Assembly (NCBI GenBank): GCA_007258455.2
Contig: VDFB02000001.1
Coordinates: 14,839,747 to 14,903,746 of the forward strand
Origin: Sequoia sempervirens
Taxonomy: Eukaryota > Streptophyta > Pinopsida > Cupressales > Cupressaceae
Direction of reading: 5' to 3'
Length of the DNA: 64,000 nucleotides
Each line of letters begins with the position of its first letter. Positions within the stretch are counted from its first letter, which is position 1. The notes under the pieces were generated by a model that had not been told where the DNA came from, did not search any database, and saw only the letters and a list, made by a program, of their open reading frames with translations. The position numbers were made by a program, and so were the translations under genes. Of this stretch, positions 33,976 through 44,207 are shown piece by piece.

Positions 33976-35386
33976 TTCAAAGAGGTAAGAGATAATACTG
34001 ACGCAAATGCTTCACATAAATAGGTTCCTTAAGGGGTGTTTCGTCAAGCTGCATTAAGAGATAAGCACCAAACCCATAATTGGTATCAACTTTGTAAGGT
34101 CCTAACCAATTTGGGCTGAATTTATCTTTATCTTTAGTGTCAGCACTAGTAATGCGCTGATTTTCATAAAGAACAAAATCTCCCTTACAAAATGATCGAG
34201 GAATGACCTGTGTGTTGTTTCTTCATTGTAATTGTTTGATGTGAGCATGGAGATGTTCGAGAGCATTAATATGCTATTCATCGAGCATCTCAAGTTGATG
34301 TAATCATTGATCTTTATAAGTGTCATCATCAATAAGGTCTTTGAGAGCAACTCGCAATGTAGGAATTTCTAACTCCAAGGGCATGATTGTGTCAGTTCCA
34401 TAAACAAGGTTATAAGGTGTAGTTTTCGTGGATGATCTAACACTTGTTCGATAAGCCCAAAGCACATAATATAATTGCATATGCCAATATTTATGATGTT
34501 TGTTGACAATTTTCTTAAGGATTTTCTCCAGAATCCGATTAGTATTTTCAGCTTGTCCATTGGATTGTGGATAATATGGTGTAGAAAAATGATGTTGAAT
34601 ATGGAATGTTTCAAGAAGTTTCTTAACTTTGGTGTTCTTAAACAAAGTTCCATTATCTGAAATGATTACAGAAGGAATCCCAAAGTGAGCAATTATGTGT
34701 TCCAATATGAAATTATGACAAATTGTTTCAACAGTTGTAGAATGGAGAGGGATAGATTCCACCCATTTCATGAAATAGTCTATTGTGGTTATGATAAACG
34801 TATGGCTAGCAGAAGAGGGAGGTGAAATTTTACCAATAATATCCAATCCCCAAACTGAAAATGGCCAAATGGGAACTTGGGCACGAAATTCAGCAGCGGG
34901 AGCATGGATCAAATGGCTATGTTCTTGACATTTTCAACATTTTTTAATGTAGGTGAAGTAATCTTACTCCATATGTTTCCAATAATAACCCATATGGATA
35001 AGTTTTTGCACCAATGATTGACCTCCAAAATGACCTCCACAAGCACCAGCATGGGCTTCGTCAAGTGCTATAGGGATTTCAGAATCCTTAAGACATCGTA
35101 ATAAGAGACCATTGAAATATCTTATATACAATGCATTTGCAAGAATCACATATTTGGCTACTAGTTTGCATAAATGTTTTCTAGTATTCGTTGTGGTAGA
35201 CTCAAGAATGGTGCTGTATTTTAAATAGTTGCATATAGTATCATACCATTCGCACAAAGCATCTTGAGTTATCGTCAAAATGTCATCTAGTTTAGTATCA
35301 ATTGAAGGTTTCATGATGGGATGGATAATAAAGGTGAAATCTATGGTAGGTATGTGTGGGGATATAAGAGAAGCTGTGATCGTCAT
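33976..35386 (-). pseudogene. Integrase (zinc, catalytic core and C-terminal domains) of the Tat element
   Basis: The N-terminal zinc region reads AHAGACGGHFGGQSLVQKLI, a stop, then YIKKC.KCQ, fitting the His-His-Cys-Cys finger. The core frame 34304-34912 is uninterrupted and keeps the catalytic triad: Asp in WGLDIIGKI, Asp in IISDNGTLF and Glu in NGQAENTNRILEK. The C-terminal part reads FCKGDFVLYENQR and KFSPNWLGPYKVDTNYGFG before the end near 33976 (RQYYLLPL). Integrase would insert the cDNA copy into chromosomes. No chromodomain is visible, as expected for Tat. Frame changes at about 34300 and stops near 34960 break the polyprotein. The core is the best preserved part of the element. Confidence 0.88.
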
Positions 35387-35750
35387 TGCATCTGCATGTC
35401 TATTGTCTTTTCATGGAATGTTATCAATGGTGAACGAGTCAAAATTTTCTAATAGTTTCATTATAAGATCCTTGTATTTTGATAATTTTTCATGTTTATT
35501 TTGATATGTACTAGTGAATTGTTTGATGACCAATTGTGAATCTCCAAAGATCTTGATATGCTTAGCATTCATTGTTAAAGCAACTCACAAACCTATGATT
35601 AATGCTTCATACTCAGCTATATTATTTACGCATAGGAAATTTAATCGATAGGACAAGTGAATAGGTTTTCCATTGGGTGGAATTAGTACCACTCTACCAT
35701 TGGAACCTATTCTACACATAGATCCATCAAAAAAAAATTCCCATGTTTTA
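35385..35750 (-). pseudogene. Second (additional) RNase H domain of the Tat element
   Basis: The reading frame gives FFFDGSMCRIGSNGRVVLI, then NNIAEYEALIIGL, FGDSQLVIKQFTSTYQNK and KDNRHADAM. The D (FFFDGS), E (AEYEAL), D (FGDSQ) and final D (ADAM) catalytic positions are all present. This is the layout of the extra archaeal-like RNase H carried by plant Tat elements downstream of the ordinary one. Two in-frame stops (after IIGL and after NIP) show decay. With the first RNase H already altered, this copy may be the one kept under selection in the active ancestor. Confidence 0.75.
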
Positions 35751-35917
35751 ATGTCAGCGGTTAAGACATGATCATCAGGAAAGGAATCATGAGTAGGTAA
35801 AGTGAAAGGAGAAGGAGCGTCAACTAAGTGATCGATTAAGGCTTGGACTTTGATTTATTTTTGTGAAAAAAATTTAAGGTCAAACTTAGTTAACAACATC
35901 ACCCACTTAGCTAGGCC

Positions 35918-36196
35918 TCATGAAAGATCTATTTTGTTGAAAAGATGTTTAAGAGGATCAAATTTTGTGATGACTTGTATTTCAGCATTTAGTAAATAAT
36001 GTTGCAACTTACTAGTAGCGAATACAAGAGCCAATTTTTTTTTTTTAATTAGTGAGTATCGAGTTTCATAATCAATTAAGGTTCTATTGATGTAATAAAC
36101 AGGGTATTCTTTTCCATTATCGTCTTCTTGAACCAACAATGCTGCAAGAGCATGGGCAGAGGTGGCGATGTACAAAATAAATGGTATGTTTGGCAC
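35918..36196 (-). pseudogene. First RNase H (connection) domain of the Tat element
   Basis: It reads FILYIATSAHALAALLVQED, then VYYINRTLIDYETRYSLIKK and KLQHYLLNAEIQVITKFDPL. This is the RNase H region that normally follows Ty3-type RT. The usual first catalytic Asp (LYxDAS) is replaced: the sequence shows YIATSA. So the domain looks catalytically dead, a known state for the tether domain in elements with a second RNase H. Confidence 0.75.
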
Positions 36197-36250
36197 AACG
36201 GGTTGTAAAATAGGTGGAGTTGCTAGGTATTATTTTAAACTCTCAAAAGC

Positions 36251-37265
36251 CTATTTACAATCCTCATCCCACTCAAAAGGTATACCCTTTTTAAGGAGAT
36301 GTGTAAAGGGAAATGTGTGATCGGCTAAAGATGCAATGAAACAATGAATAGCTTGAATTCGCCCTTGTAATGTGCATAATTGAGAAATATTCCTAGGAGG
36401 TGGCATGTTAATGATTGCATCAATTTTCTTCATGTCTACCTCAATGCCTTTGTGAGTTATGAAAAACCCCAAAAGTTTTCCAGTAGCTACGCCAAAGACA
36501 CTTTTTTAGATTCAATCAAATATTGGATTTATGTATTCGTTTGAAGATTTTGTGAAGGACATTTACATTGTCTTGACATGTTAACGATTTAGCTAGGATA
36601 TCATCAACATAATCTTCCAAAATTTTATGAATGTAATCATGAAATATTAATGTCATTGCACATTGATAAGTTGTGTCAACATTCTTTAGACCAAAGCGCA
36701 TCACAACCCAACAAAATGTTCCCCAAACACTTGTAAAGACAGTTTTTTATTGATCTTGAGGGTTAATAAGGATTTGATTATAACCGAAAATTCCATCCAT
36801 GAATGACAACAAAGCATGTTCAAAAATTAAATTCACAATCATTTCTATATTAGGAAGAAAAAAGTCATCTTTTAAAGAGGCTTTATTCAAGTCACGAAAA
36901 TCGGTACATATCCTATTATGATTATCAGGTTTTGCAACAATGACAATATTTAAGATCCAAGGAGAATAATCAATAGGTCGAATAAAGCCTGCATCAAGTA
37001 GTTTTTCGAGCCCTGCTTTAACATGCAAGGCTATGTTAGGGTGCATTTTTCTTATATTTTGACGAACAAGTTTAGCATTTTCAGCAAGGACAATGTTACG
37101 TGTCATAATTTTTTGGGTAAATTCCTGGTATATCAAAATATTTTCAAGCAATTTTTTTAGGAAAATCATGAAGTAAAGCGGTAGTGTCTTCTTGTTCTTC
37201 ATCATCAAGGATCTTCCCAATCTTAATAACTTTATCTTTATCATTAATGTCCATTGGCACATCAA
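36251..37265 (-). pseudogene. Reverse transcriptase of the Tat element
   Basis: Fingers and palm are visible in order: LLDAGFIRPIDYSPWILNIV, RICTDFRDLNKASLKDDFF, SFMDGIFGYNQI, then MRFGLKNVDTTYQCAM and the catalytic LEDYVDDILAKS box. The thumb follows: GFFITHKGIEVDMKKIDAII and an LQGRIQAIHCFI stretch. The polymerase Asp residues in SFMDG and both in YVDD are intact. It would copy element RNA into DNA. A stop or shift near 36720-36745 and another near 36480 interrupt the frame. Confidence 0.88.
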
Positions 37266-37515
37266 TTATATCTCCTAAAGGGAGTGCATTTGATTTAGGA
37301 CCTTCAGATTCATAGAATTCTTCAGTGATATCACTTGCTTCTTGCTTGGTAACAATTGTGGTATGAGGAATGTTTTTCATGGAAGTAAGCGAGGATGTGT
37401 TATCAGAAAATCCTAACATTTTCTTTAAAGTTTCATCGCTATTGACATACTTGCATGAGGGTGGTAAGTTTATATCAAGCAATTCAAGAAGTTTGATTGT
37501 GTGTTTGTGTTTTGG

Positions 37516-37719
37516 TTAACATGTTATAGGGTTAATGTTCAAAGATGGTCCTTGAGTAGCTTTAGCCATTTTAAAAAAAGAATATCCCAATCTAGTTTTT
37601 TTTTCTTGTGTATTAGGTTCAATAGGGACACAAATACCTTGCTCATGTTTTCTACACCCTTTTCCAATATAGCCTAATTTTTTTACAAGTTCAGAGCCTT
37701 TTCCATAAAGTATTTCCAT
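37516..37719 (-). pseudogene. G-patch-like segment between protease and RT
   Basis: The frame reads YGKGSELVKKLGYIGKGCRK followed by HEQGICVPIEP. This matches the glycine pattern of a G-patch (GxG...LGYxGxGxGKxxQGIxxPI). G-patch motifs bind RNA or RNA helicases and occur next to protease in some retroelements. Downstream there is an acidic linker (SDITEEFYESEGPK region, 37144-37482) before RT. Confidence 0.55.
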
Positions 37720-37770
37720 TTCGTGCGGATTAGGCAGGGATTGATAATCTATCTCATCAAAATTTGTTGT

Positions 37771-38811
37771 CTATGTTGCATTGTCATCCAAATTATAGGA
37801 GATAGATGTTTGGGATGAGTGTTCAAAATTTTGAGTGGATGTGATTGTTGGTTGTTCTTGTTTCTCATCTTTCTTTTGTGTGAGTGTGTATTTTCCCATA
37901 AATGAGGATGTAAATTCTAAGGATCCCCAATCGTCGCCAAATAATTTAGATACCAATTCCTCATCATGTTGCTCAATTTCAAGAGGATCTATGTTAGATG
38001 TTGGAATTAATGTTTTTAGAGGACTTGTAGCTCCTTTTTCAAGCTGCAAGCAACTTTTAGGCTCAGGGTCTATTTCAACTTGATAGATATGATTGTTATG
38101 TATGTATTTCATGATAGGATGAAGGGTTGAAGGCACTGCATTCATCTCATGAATCCATGGTCAACCTAAAAGAAGATTATATGAAAGATCATAAGGCATT
38201 ACATGGATAGGAGTTTGCAAAGTAGCCACCCCAACCGTAATAGGCAAAGTAATTATCCCAAGCGGTTTCTTTGTTGTGTTGTCAAATCCTCAAATGGAGA
38301 CATAATCAAGTATTATTTGTGACTTGTCAACATCTAATCGATCAAGGAGATTCACACTACACACATTAAGAGCAAAACCATTATCAATGAGAGTTCGTTT
38401 GATACCTATGCGATTGAATTTAGAAATTATCATAAAGGCTTCATTTTGTTTGTGCAACTCTAAAGGAGGAAGCTCATGTTGATGGAAAGTAATGTCAAGA
38501 TTCATTTTTTGGATGAGAGCTACCACATCATTCAGAGTGATACCAGGAGGAACTGCAATTTTTTTGAAGGTTGTTTGAAGAATGTTGTGATAATTTGGTG
38601 AATTTTGAAGTAAATCCCAAAGGGAAATCTTGGAAAGAGTATTCTTTAATTGTTCAACAAGATCATACTTCTTTGTGTTTGGGCTATAGCAAGGAGCACT
38701 AGGTGGATTAGTTAAGGGTAAAGAGGGTGGGGTTGGTTGTGGTTGTTGTGGGTTGTTTCGGGTGTTATATGTATGAACATTAGTAACATTACTAGATTGT
38801 TGCCAACACAT
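37771..38811 (-). pseudogene. Aspartic protease region of the Tat element
   Basis: The frame ending near 38290 contains IKRTLIDNGFALNVCSVNLL. This is the active-site motif that in the lineage reads IDNGSALN; here Ser is replaced by Phe. After a shift the C-terminal MNAVPSTLHPIMKYIHN block follows, which in related elements is preceded by LGRPWxH. Upstream is a Pro-rich linker and a helical stretch ending at PPLELHKQNEAF. The enzyme would cut Gag-Pol. The altered active site and frame break make it inactive. Confidence 0.75.
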
Positions 38812-38898
38812 TGGTGTTAGGCAGATAAAGAGTGTACTAGGGTTTGTTAGAGGGATGACGTTTATGCGAGGGAAGATAAAGAATAAGTTGAGGTTGAA

Positions 38899-39474
38899 TT
38901 ACATTAACATCCTTAGTTTTATATTTCTCACAACAAACAAAGATGATGATTTGGGTGAGATGAAGTCCTGAAGAGACTCATCTATCAAGTGCAAATCATC
39001 ATGACTAAAACGTTTGAGTGGTAAATTATCATCAATTGGTTTAAGGTGTTCAAGAGAAGCATTAGAGGTGTTAATGTTCGGTATCGTGAATTTGTCACAA
39101 CAAAACTTAGTGGATGACTTATGCGAGAGGAATTCTTGGAGGGATTCGTCTAACAAATCAAAGTCGTCACAAGCAAAATGTTTTAGGGAGATTTTATTAT
39201 TAATGGGTTTAGGTTTCTCATTGCAAGCATTAGAGGATCAAGTGAGTGATAGGAAGTCCTGAAGAACTTCATCTAACTTGTCAACATCATCACTACTAAG
39301 AGGCTTAGATGAGATGTTTCTATTTTGAATCATTTGTTTGAAGGGATGGTTTGATGTTTTAGTTTTTGTGTCTTTATGTATTGATGAATCTGATCTAAAA
39401 GAGCTAGGAATGAATACAGAAAAGGAAATTTTTAAAGATCTAAAACTATCCATGAATGCCATGAAATGAATCAA
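38899..39474 (-). pseudogene. Gag-position ORF made of LDESLQxFLS repeats
   Basis: Starting at the ATG at 39474, the translated region repeats a roughly 40-residue unit. Its core appears as DDVDKLDEVLQDFLSL, LLDESLQEFLSHKSS and LHLIDESLQDFISPKSS, each preceded by an F-x-x-DD-type phrase. No capsid-like gag domain and no CCHC zinc knuckle is visible between the 5' LTR and the protease. Gag has therefore been lost or replaced by this repeat protein. I do not recognise the repeat. Confidence 0.5.
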
Positions 39475-39877
39475 AATTTATGCTAAGAAAACATAAATAA
39501 CTAAACTAGAACGTAAAGGTAATTATAGAAAACAAAAATATGCAATACAAGGAACTCAAATCTAGAAATGCTGGTACAGAAACTGTAGTGGGACAGATTC
39601 ACCCAAGGTGGGGAATGAGTCCTAGGGGATGAATTTTTATAAGTTTTCTATTTTTTTTGTCTTTTCTAGAGATTTTAAGGTCTGTACAATGCAGAGACAT
39701 AATCCAAATGAAAATTTTGGAATGATTTAATGAAATGCAATGCAATAACGAAGTCTAAATAATGCTCTCAATAATGCAATGTTTAAGAAGTCCTAAGATG
39801 CAAGACAATGCAAAATGATGAAGTAATTAAGTCCTAAGATGCAAATAGAAATGAAAATTAGAATGATATTATGTTCA

Positions 39878-39896
39878 ATATGTAGGTTCACCAAAA
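39878..39896 (-). promoter_or_regulatory. Primer-binding site of the Tat element (degenerate)
   Basis: Minus strand TTTTGGTGAACCTACATAT adjoins the end of the 5' LTR. It is a diverged version of the TTTTTGGCGAACCCGACGTG site at the second element (52672-52691). A tRNA 3' end would anneal here; I do not name the tRNA. Confidence 0.6.
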
Positions 39897-41515
39897 TGAA
39901 TCGTAGATTTTTTGGCACCCTTGGACTTTCTAACTCTTTTAGGGTTTTTCACCTAAAAGGAGAGAGTAGGGCCAAAAATGCTAAAGGGTTCATTCAAATT
40001 ATGTTATGTATGATGTTATTTATGCTAAATGAAATGAACTAAATGCAATTAAGTAATCTATGTGACTGATTATGAATGCAAAATCTAGAATTTATGCTAT
40101 GCTTGAAAACACAATGTTGTTTGCAAAAGGCTTAAAAGAATGAACAAGAATGCAAACTAAACCAAATAGAAGGATGCTTTTCAGAATGTGTGCACCTAGG
40201 AAACTGGAGAAGACTAGAAAAAAATCTAGAAAATTGATGAAGTCTGAATTTGAGATGACTGGGACTCATTCACCACCCTAGGTGAATCAGTCCTAGTTTT
40301 GGGTTTTTCTGCACAAAAGTTGTTTTCTGTCAACCAGGAACCAAGATTTGTATTTGACTCAAAACTGCACCTCAGAAGGGACTCATTCAACATGCATGGT
40401 AAATCAATCCACTTTTAAATTTTTGCAACTTTAAATTTTTGTTCTACACCTTAACACTTGCCCAACAATTTCTGACAGAAACCTAACTTGGGATCTCAAA
40501 AAATACCTACAAAATAGCTTAAAATTGTTTTTCTAATGGGGGTTTTTCCTTCGTTAAACCCCAAGTTGGGTAATTAAACCTTGTATGGAGAAAAATCTAC
40601 ATAAAACCCTAGCCTTAGATATGTTAAATACTAGGAAAATCTGAAATGTGACAAAAGCCCTATTCTATTGTTCTAGAATAAGAAATGTAAAGATGATTTG
40701 CGTGATGCAAGATCTAAACCTTAGAATCCTTACAACACATGAAAAATGGAAATGAAATGACATGCAAATGAAAAACAAACAAAATGCAAACATTAATATG
40801 AAAATAAAGTGAAAATGGAAGATGGAATCAATATGAAACCAAGTCCTTAGGTGTGATTTGGTGGCTAGTTGCACCTCCTCAACCTAGATTTATTCATGGT
40901 TTACAATAGGAATCCATCATCAACCCTTTGCAGTGTTGATTCTTGGCAAAAAGAGTAAGATTCAAGACCTACAAAAAACCCTAGTTTGTTGTCCTAAAAC
41001 TTCAACTTTTGCTAATGAGACTTGTCGTGCAAGACTTAACTTTAGAAATTTCTTTTCAAAAATGACTAAAATATGGGTAAAATGACTAAAAATGAGTATT
41101 TATAAGAAACAACACCCTATTTTTCCATTATTTATACCTAAGAGGTCGACATTCACTAAAAATTTAAGTTAAATTAATCAAATTCCGCTCAAAATTGAAT
41201 TTTCCCTCAAAGGGGACTCATTCGCCACCCTTGGAAAATGGGTCCCACCAGGGGGGACTGATTTTCCTAAGGTGGTGAATGGGTCCCACTACTAATTTTT
41301 GAAGGTGGGTTTTCGGGGTATGAAAGAATTATGTGTTGTTTGTTGGGTTTTACGTGATTTCTCAAGTAAAACGAGTCTCTAGGTAAAAAATAATGGGTCT
41401 TAGGGGCCTATAAATGATGTTTTAAATGATAAATGATTCAAAGGGACTCAAAAGTGGGTTAAATTACATGTGAAATTGTCTCTTTTCTCAAGAGGGTCCA
41501 ATTTTCTACGGTGCA
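39897..41515 (-). repeat. 5' LTR of the Tat element
   Basis: Pairs with 28839-30434 along its whole length. It keeps a minus-strand TATA box (TATAAATA) at 41097-41104. Four hairpins start at about 40261, 40378, 41213 and 41254. The LTRs differ by many substitutions and small indels, so the insertion is old. Confidence 0.88.
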
Positions 41516-41700
41516 ATTCCTTTGTGCTTATGTTTGGTTTTTCATGGGATTTTGATCTTGGGGGCTTGATCATCCCTCTTAATTGTTGTTGTTACATCTC
41601 ACAAATCATATGTGCATTTGGATCCATCTTGATGTGCATGTTGAGCTACTTTAGTTTGAGTTTGAAGCAAGATCATCCTCTCACTAAAGTGGGGGCTTAA
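41516..41700 (+). other. 3' tail of another retroelement, ending in a polypurine tract
   Basis: A short internal remnant ends with AAAGTGGGGGCTTAA (41686-41700) immediately before an LTR that starts TGCATTGCC. The tract orientation shows a plus-strand element, opposite to its left neighbour. The rest of its interior is cut off at 41515. Confidence 0.6.
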
Positions 41701-43226
41701 TGCATTGCCAAAAAATGTATAGTTGGACATTTTTATGCTCAGTTGAGTCTCTCTTATTGAATTTGGCTTAATTTTTCCTAGACTTAATGTTTTAATGTGA
41801 TCAACACATTCACATTAGGTCTTAGACCCTTGTGAAACATTAAGAATTCTAGGATGTCTTGTAAAAGTGTTGTAACCCACTTTCACACTTTTCTAGGACC
41901 CTTTCATTATAATTCACTTAAATAACCTCTTTTTATCACTTACCAAGTCCTATTTCAAAGTGTTGTAAAGAGTTGTAAAAAAATCTCATGGTTTTCTAGG
42001 TTTGTCATCAATAATTCAACCCTTTCTGATGTTTAAATGACCCCTTAATACACTTTCCAGCCCTACTTAAGTGTATTTTTTAGAATATTCCCGTTAAACA
42101 TCATCAAATACACTTCAATCTCTGAAACCCAGTAAAATTTCCCTTGTGGGACCAAGTTGCCACCTGGGGAAACTTCGTTCCACTGGGCACAAAAATAAAA
42201 ATAATTTTAATTTTCTGGTGGGATTTTATTCTCTTAACCTTAAGGTCAACCTATGATGTGTTATTTTTAAGAAAAATTAGTAAAATCAAGTATAAATAAA
42301 GGGTTTTCCTCTCATTTTTAGCTTAGTTCACTCATCCACACATATGCATATAATCAATCATAATTCTCAAGCATTCAAGGCATAATCAAGCATCCATTGG
42401 AGCATCTTCTTGCATATCTTTAGATTTCAACTTGAAGGGTTTCATGAGTTGTAGAATTGAATGTTTTCATTCATCATTCTCATTCTATTTCATTTCATTT
42501 TCTAGGGTTTGATTACCAAATTGGGGTTTGAACAAGGAAAACCCCTATTCTCTAACCCTTAACCCTTTTTCCCCTCTTTGCATGTGTGTTTTGCAAGTCT
42601 TATATGCAGATTTGTGAAAGAGGAAAGTGTTAACAAGGTGTTGTCAACTCATCAACGTCATTCAAGTCAACAAATCCCTAATTGAAGCTTGAAGACCTCT
42701 TTTAGCCCATTTTTCTACAGAATTTTAACCAGAGACCTACCAGGAAGACAAGTGTAGACGAAAAGTTATAAATTCCTATCCTGCATTTCCTAAGATTCTC
42801 AAGTGGACTAAGTCTCCATTATTGGTGAATTAGTCCTAGTGCTAGGCTTGAAAAGTGATTTCTGCATTTCTGGACACCCATTTGGCAGAAACCTGTTCTG
42901 GTAGAATTTCCTCGAAACAAGACTAAGTCGCCCAGCATGGCATAAGTGTCCTAGTTGGCTTCAATAGTAAAATTTGCAAGATTCCAGAGCCTCTCTACAT
43001 CAAATTTTAATTTCCACATGCACCTCTCTAGTCTTCTTTTCTATTATTGTTTGCTTGCATTTTTAGGTCATTTTTCTTAAACAACTTGCATTTCTTAAGT
43101 TTTTGCATTAATATTCATTATATTTAGCCGATAGGCTATTATAGGTGGGAAATCCCACCGGATTTGTTTGCTGTCGAATGTCGGATTGTAGTTTTCCGTT
43201 GCCGGATTGTGGGTGGGTGCTGTCAT
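41701..43226 (+). mobile_element. 3' LTR of a truncated plus-strand retroelement
   Basis: It begins TGCATTGCC right after a polypurine tract and is related to R1 and R2 in inverse orientation. A TATA box (TATAAATA) lies at 42291-42298 followed by AGGGTTTTCC, and a TTCTAGGGTTTGATTACC stretch matches the rest of the family. Hairpin units appear at about 42148, 42804 and 42920. The right end near ...GGTGCTGTCA is uncertain because an inverted-repeat element begins there. Confidence 0.6.
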
Positions 43227-44207
43227 AATAGTGGTTTACAATCCCTAAGAGGAACGAATTTTAGTTGAAATCACATAATTTTAGAAAATATAATGATTTA
43301 AGCCTTAAAAAGTTCTATTTTAAGGATTCCAATTGAAGAGGGTTTGATCAAATCACCTTAGAACAAACCCCCTTAGATAGAACCTAGCTAGTTTTAAACC
43401 ATACCTATAAATGCGTCTCCTTTACACCTATCAAAATGCTGATAAAAAATCACTTTTGATTTAGCTTTTGGGGGATCAAATGAATTCATTTAAAATTTAT
43501 TTCAAATGATTATGGTATTCCTCAGAAACAAGCTATCCAATGAATATAATTTTAATATGTTTTGGTTTTGTTATGTATTTGTTTTTAAGTTTTATTAAAC
43601 ATAGGTTTTTCATCGAAAATGAATTTCTTTGTTCTTCACATGTGGAAAAAATAGAATATTATCAAAAAAAAAAAAAAATATGAGTGCACTAGATATTGAA
43701 GTCCTTGATCAAAAAAAATAAAATAAAAAAAATTGTATATACAAAGAAAGTTATGCATTATCTGGTCACGTTGTGTCGAATTGTAATTCGTTTGACTTTG
43801 AAAGTTGATTGCAAAAAAAATATTGAATAAAAACTATCTAACCAAGTTGGAAGCACTAGATATCAGAGTTACAAATCTAAATTTGAAAGAATTAGAAATT
43901 TTATCCTTCATGGAAAAAAAAAATTATGCATTATACGGTGTGCGTCACTTTTTAAAAATGTTGTTTTCTGAAAAAAATCAATTTTCGTGGGAGATGGAAA
44001 AAGAAGTGCAATTTGATTCCAATAATTTTGAAAAAAATATTTTTAGAATCTATAGACAGAATTTGATGAGACTCTAGTTTGCACCATCTTCAAATTCCTC
44101 ACAGTTTAGCAGCTATAGGTGCCCCGAATGTGAAGATTTAGTTAAAAATAATAATTTTAGTGTTGAGTTTGGCCAAAAATTGTAAACCACTATTATGGGA
44201 TCACCCA
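43214..44207. mobile_element. 1-kb element with 29-bp inverted repeats
   Basis: The left end is TGGGTGCTGTCATAATAGTG followed by GTTTACAAT; the right end is the reverse complement with three mismatches (26 of 29 match). Inside is an A-rich region with a 90-codon plus-strand frame at 43805-44077 (MIAKKILNKNYLTKLEALDI...), which I do not recognise. No matching target duplication is visible. A small non-autonomous DNA transposon fits, but the TIRs could also be LTR-end sequence in inverted orientation. Confidence 0.5.

Larger units (their letters stand above)
28839..41515 (-). mobile_element. Tat-lineage Ty3-type LTR retrotransposon with an antisense PMD ORF (12.7 kb)
   Basis: Two direct repeats of about 1.6 kb bound the element. 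The minus-strand order is 5' LTR (39897-41515), primer-binding site, gag-position repeats, protease, G-patch-like motif, RT, RNase H, second RNase H, integrase, an opposite-strand PMD ORF, polypurine tract and 3' LTR (28839-30434). Dual RNase H and an extra antisense ORF between integrase and the 3' LTR are established marks of the plant Tat lineage. Frames carry many stops and shifts and a typical gag domain is missing, so this copy is not autonomous. Flanking pentamers GTTCT and ATTCC differ by two transitions and may be an aged target duplication; I do not rely on it. Confidence 0.88.
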
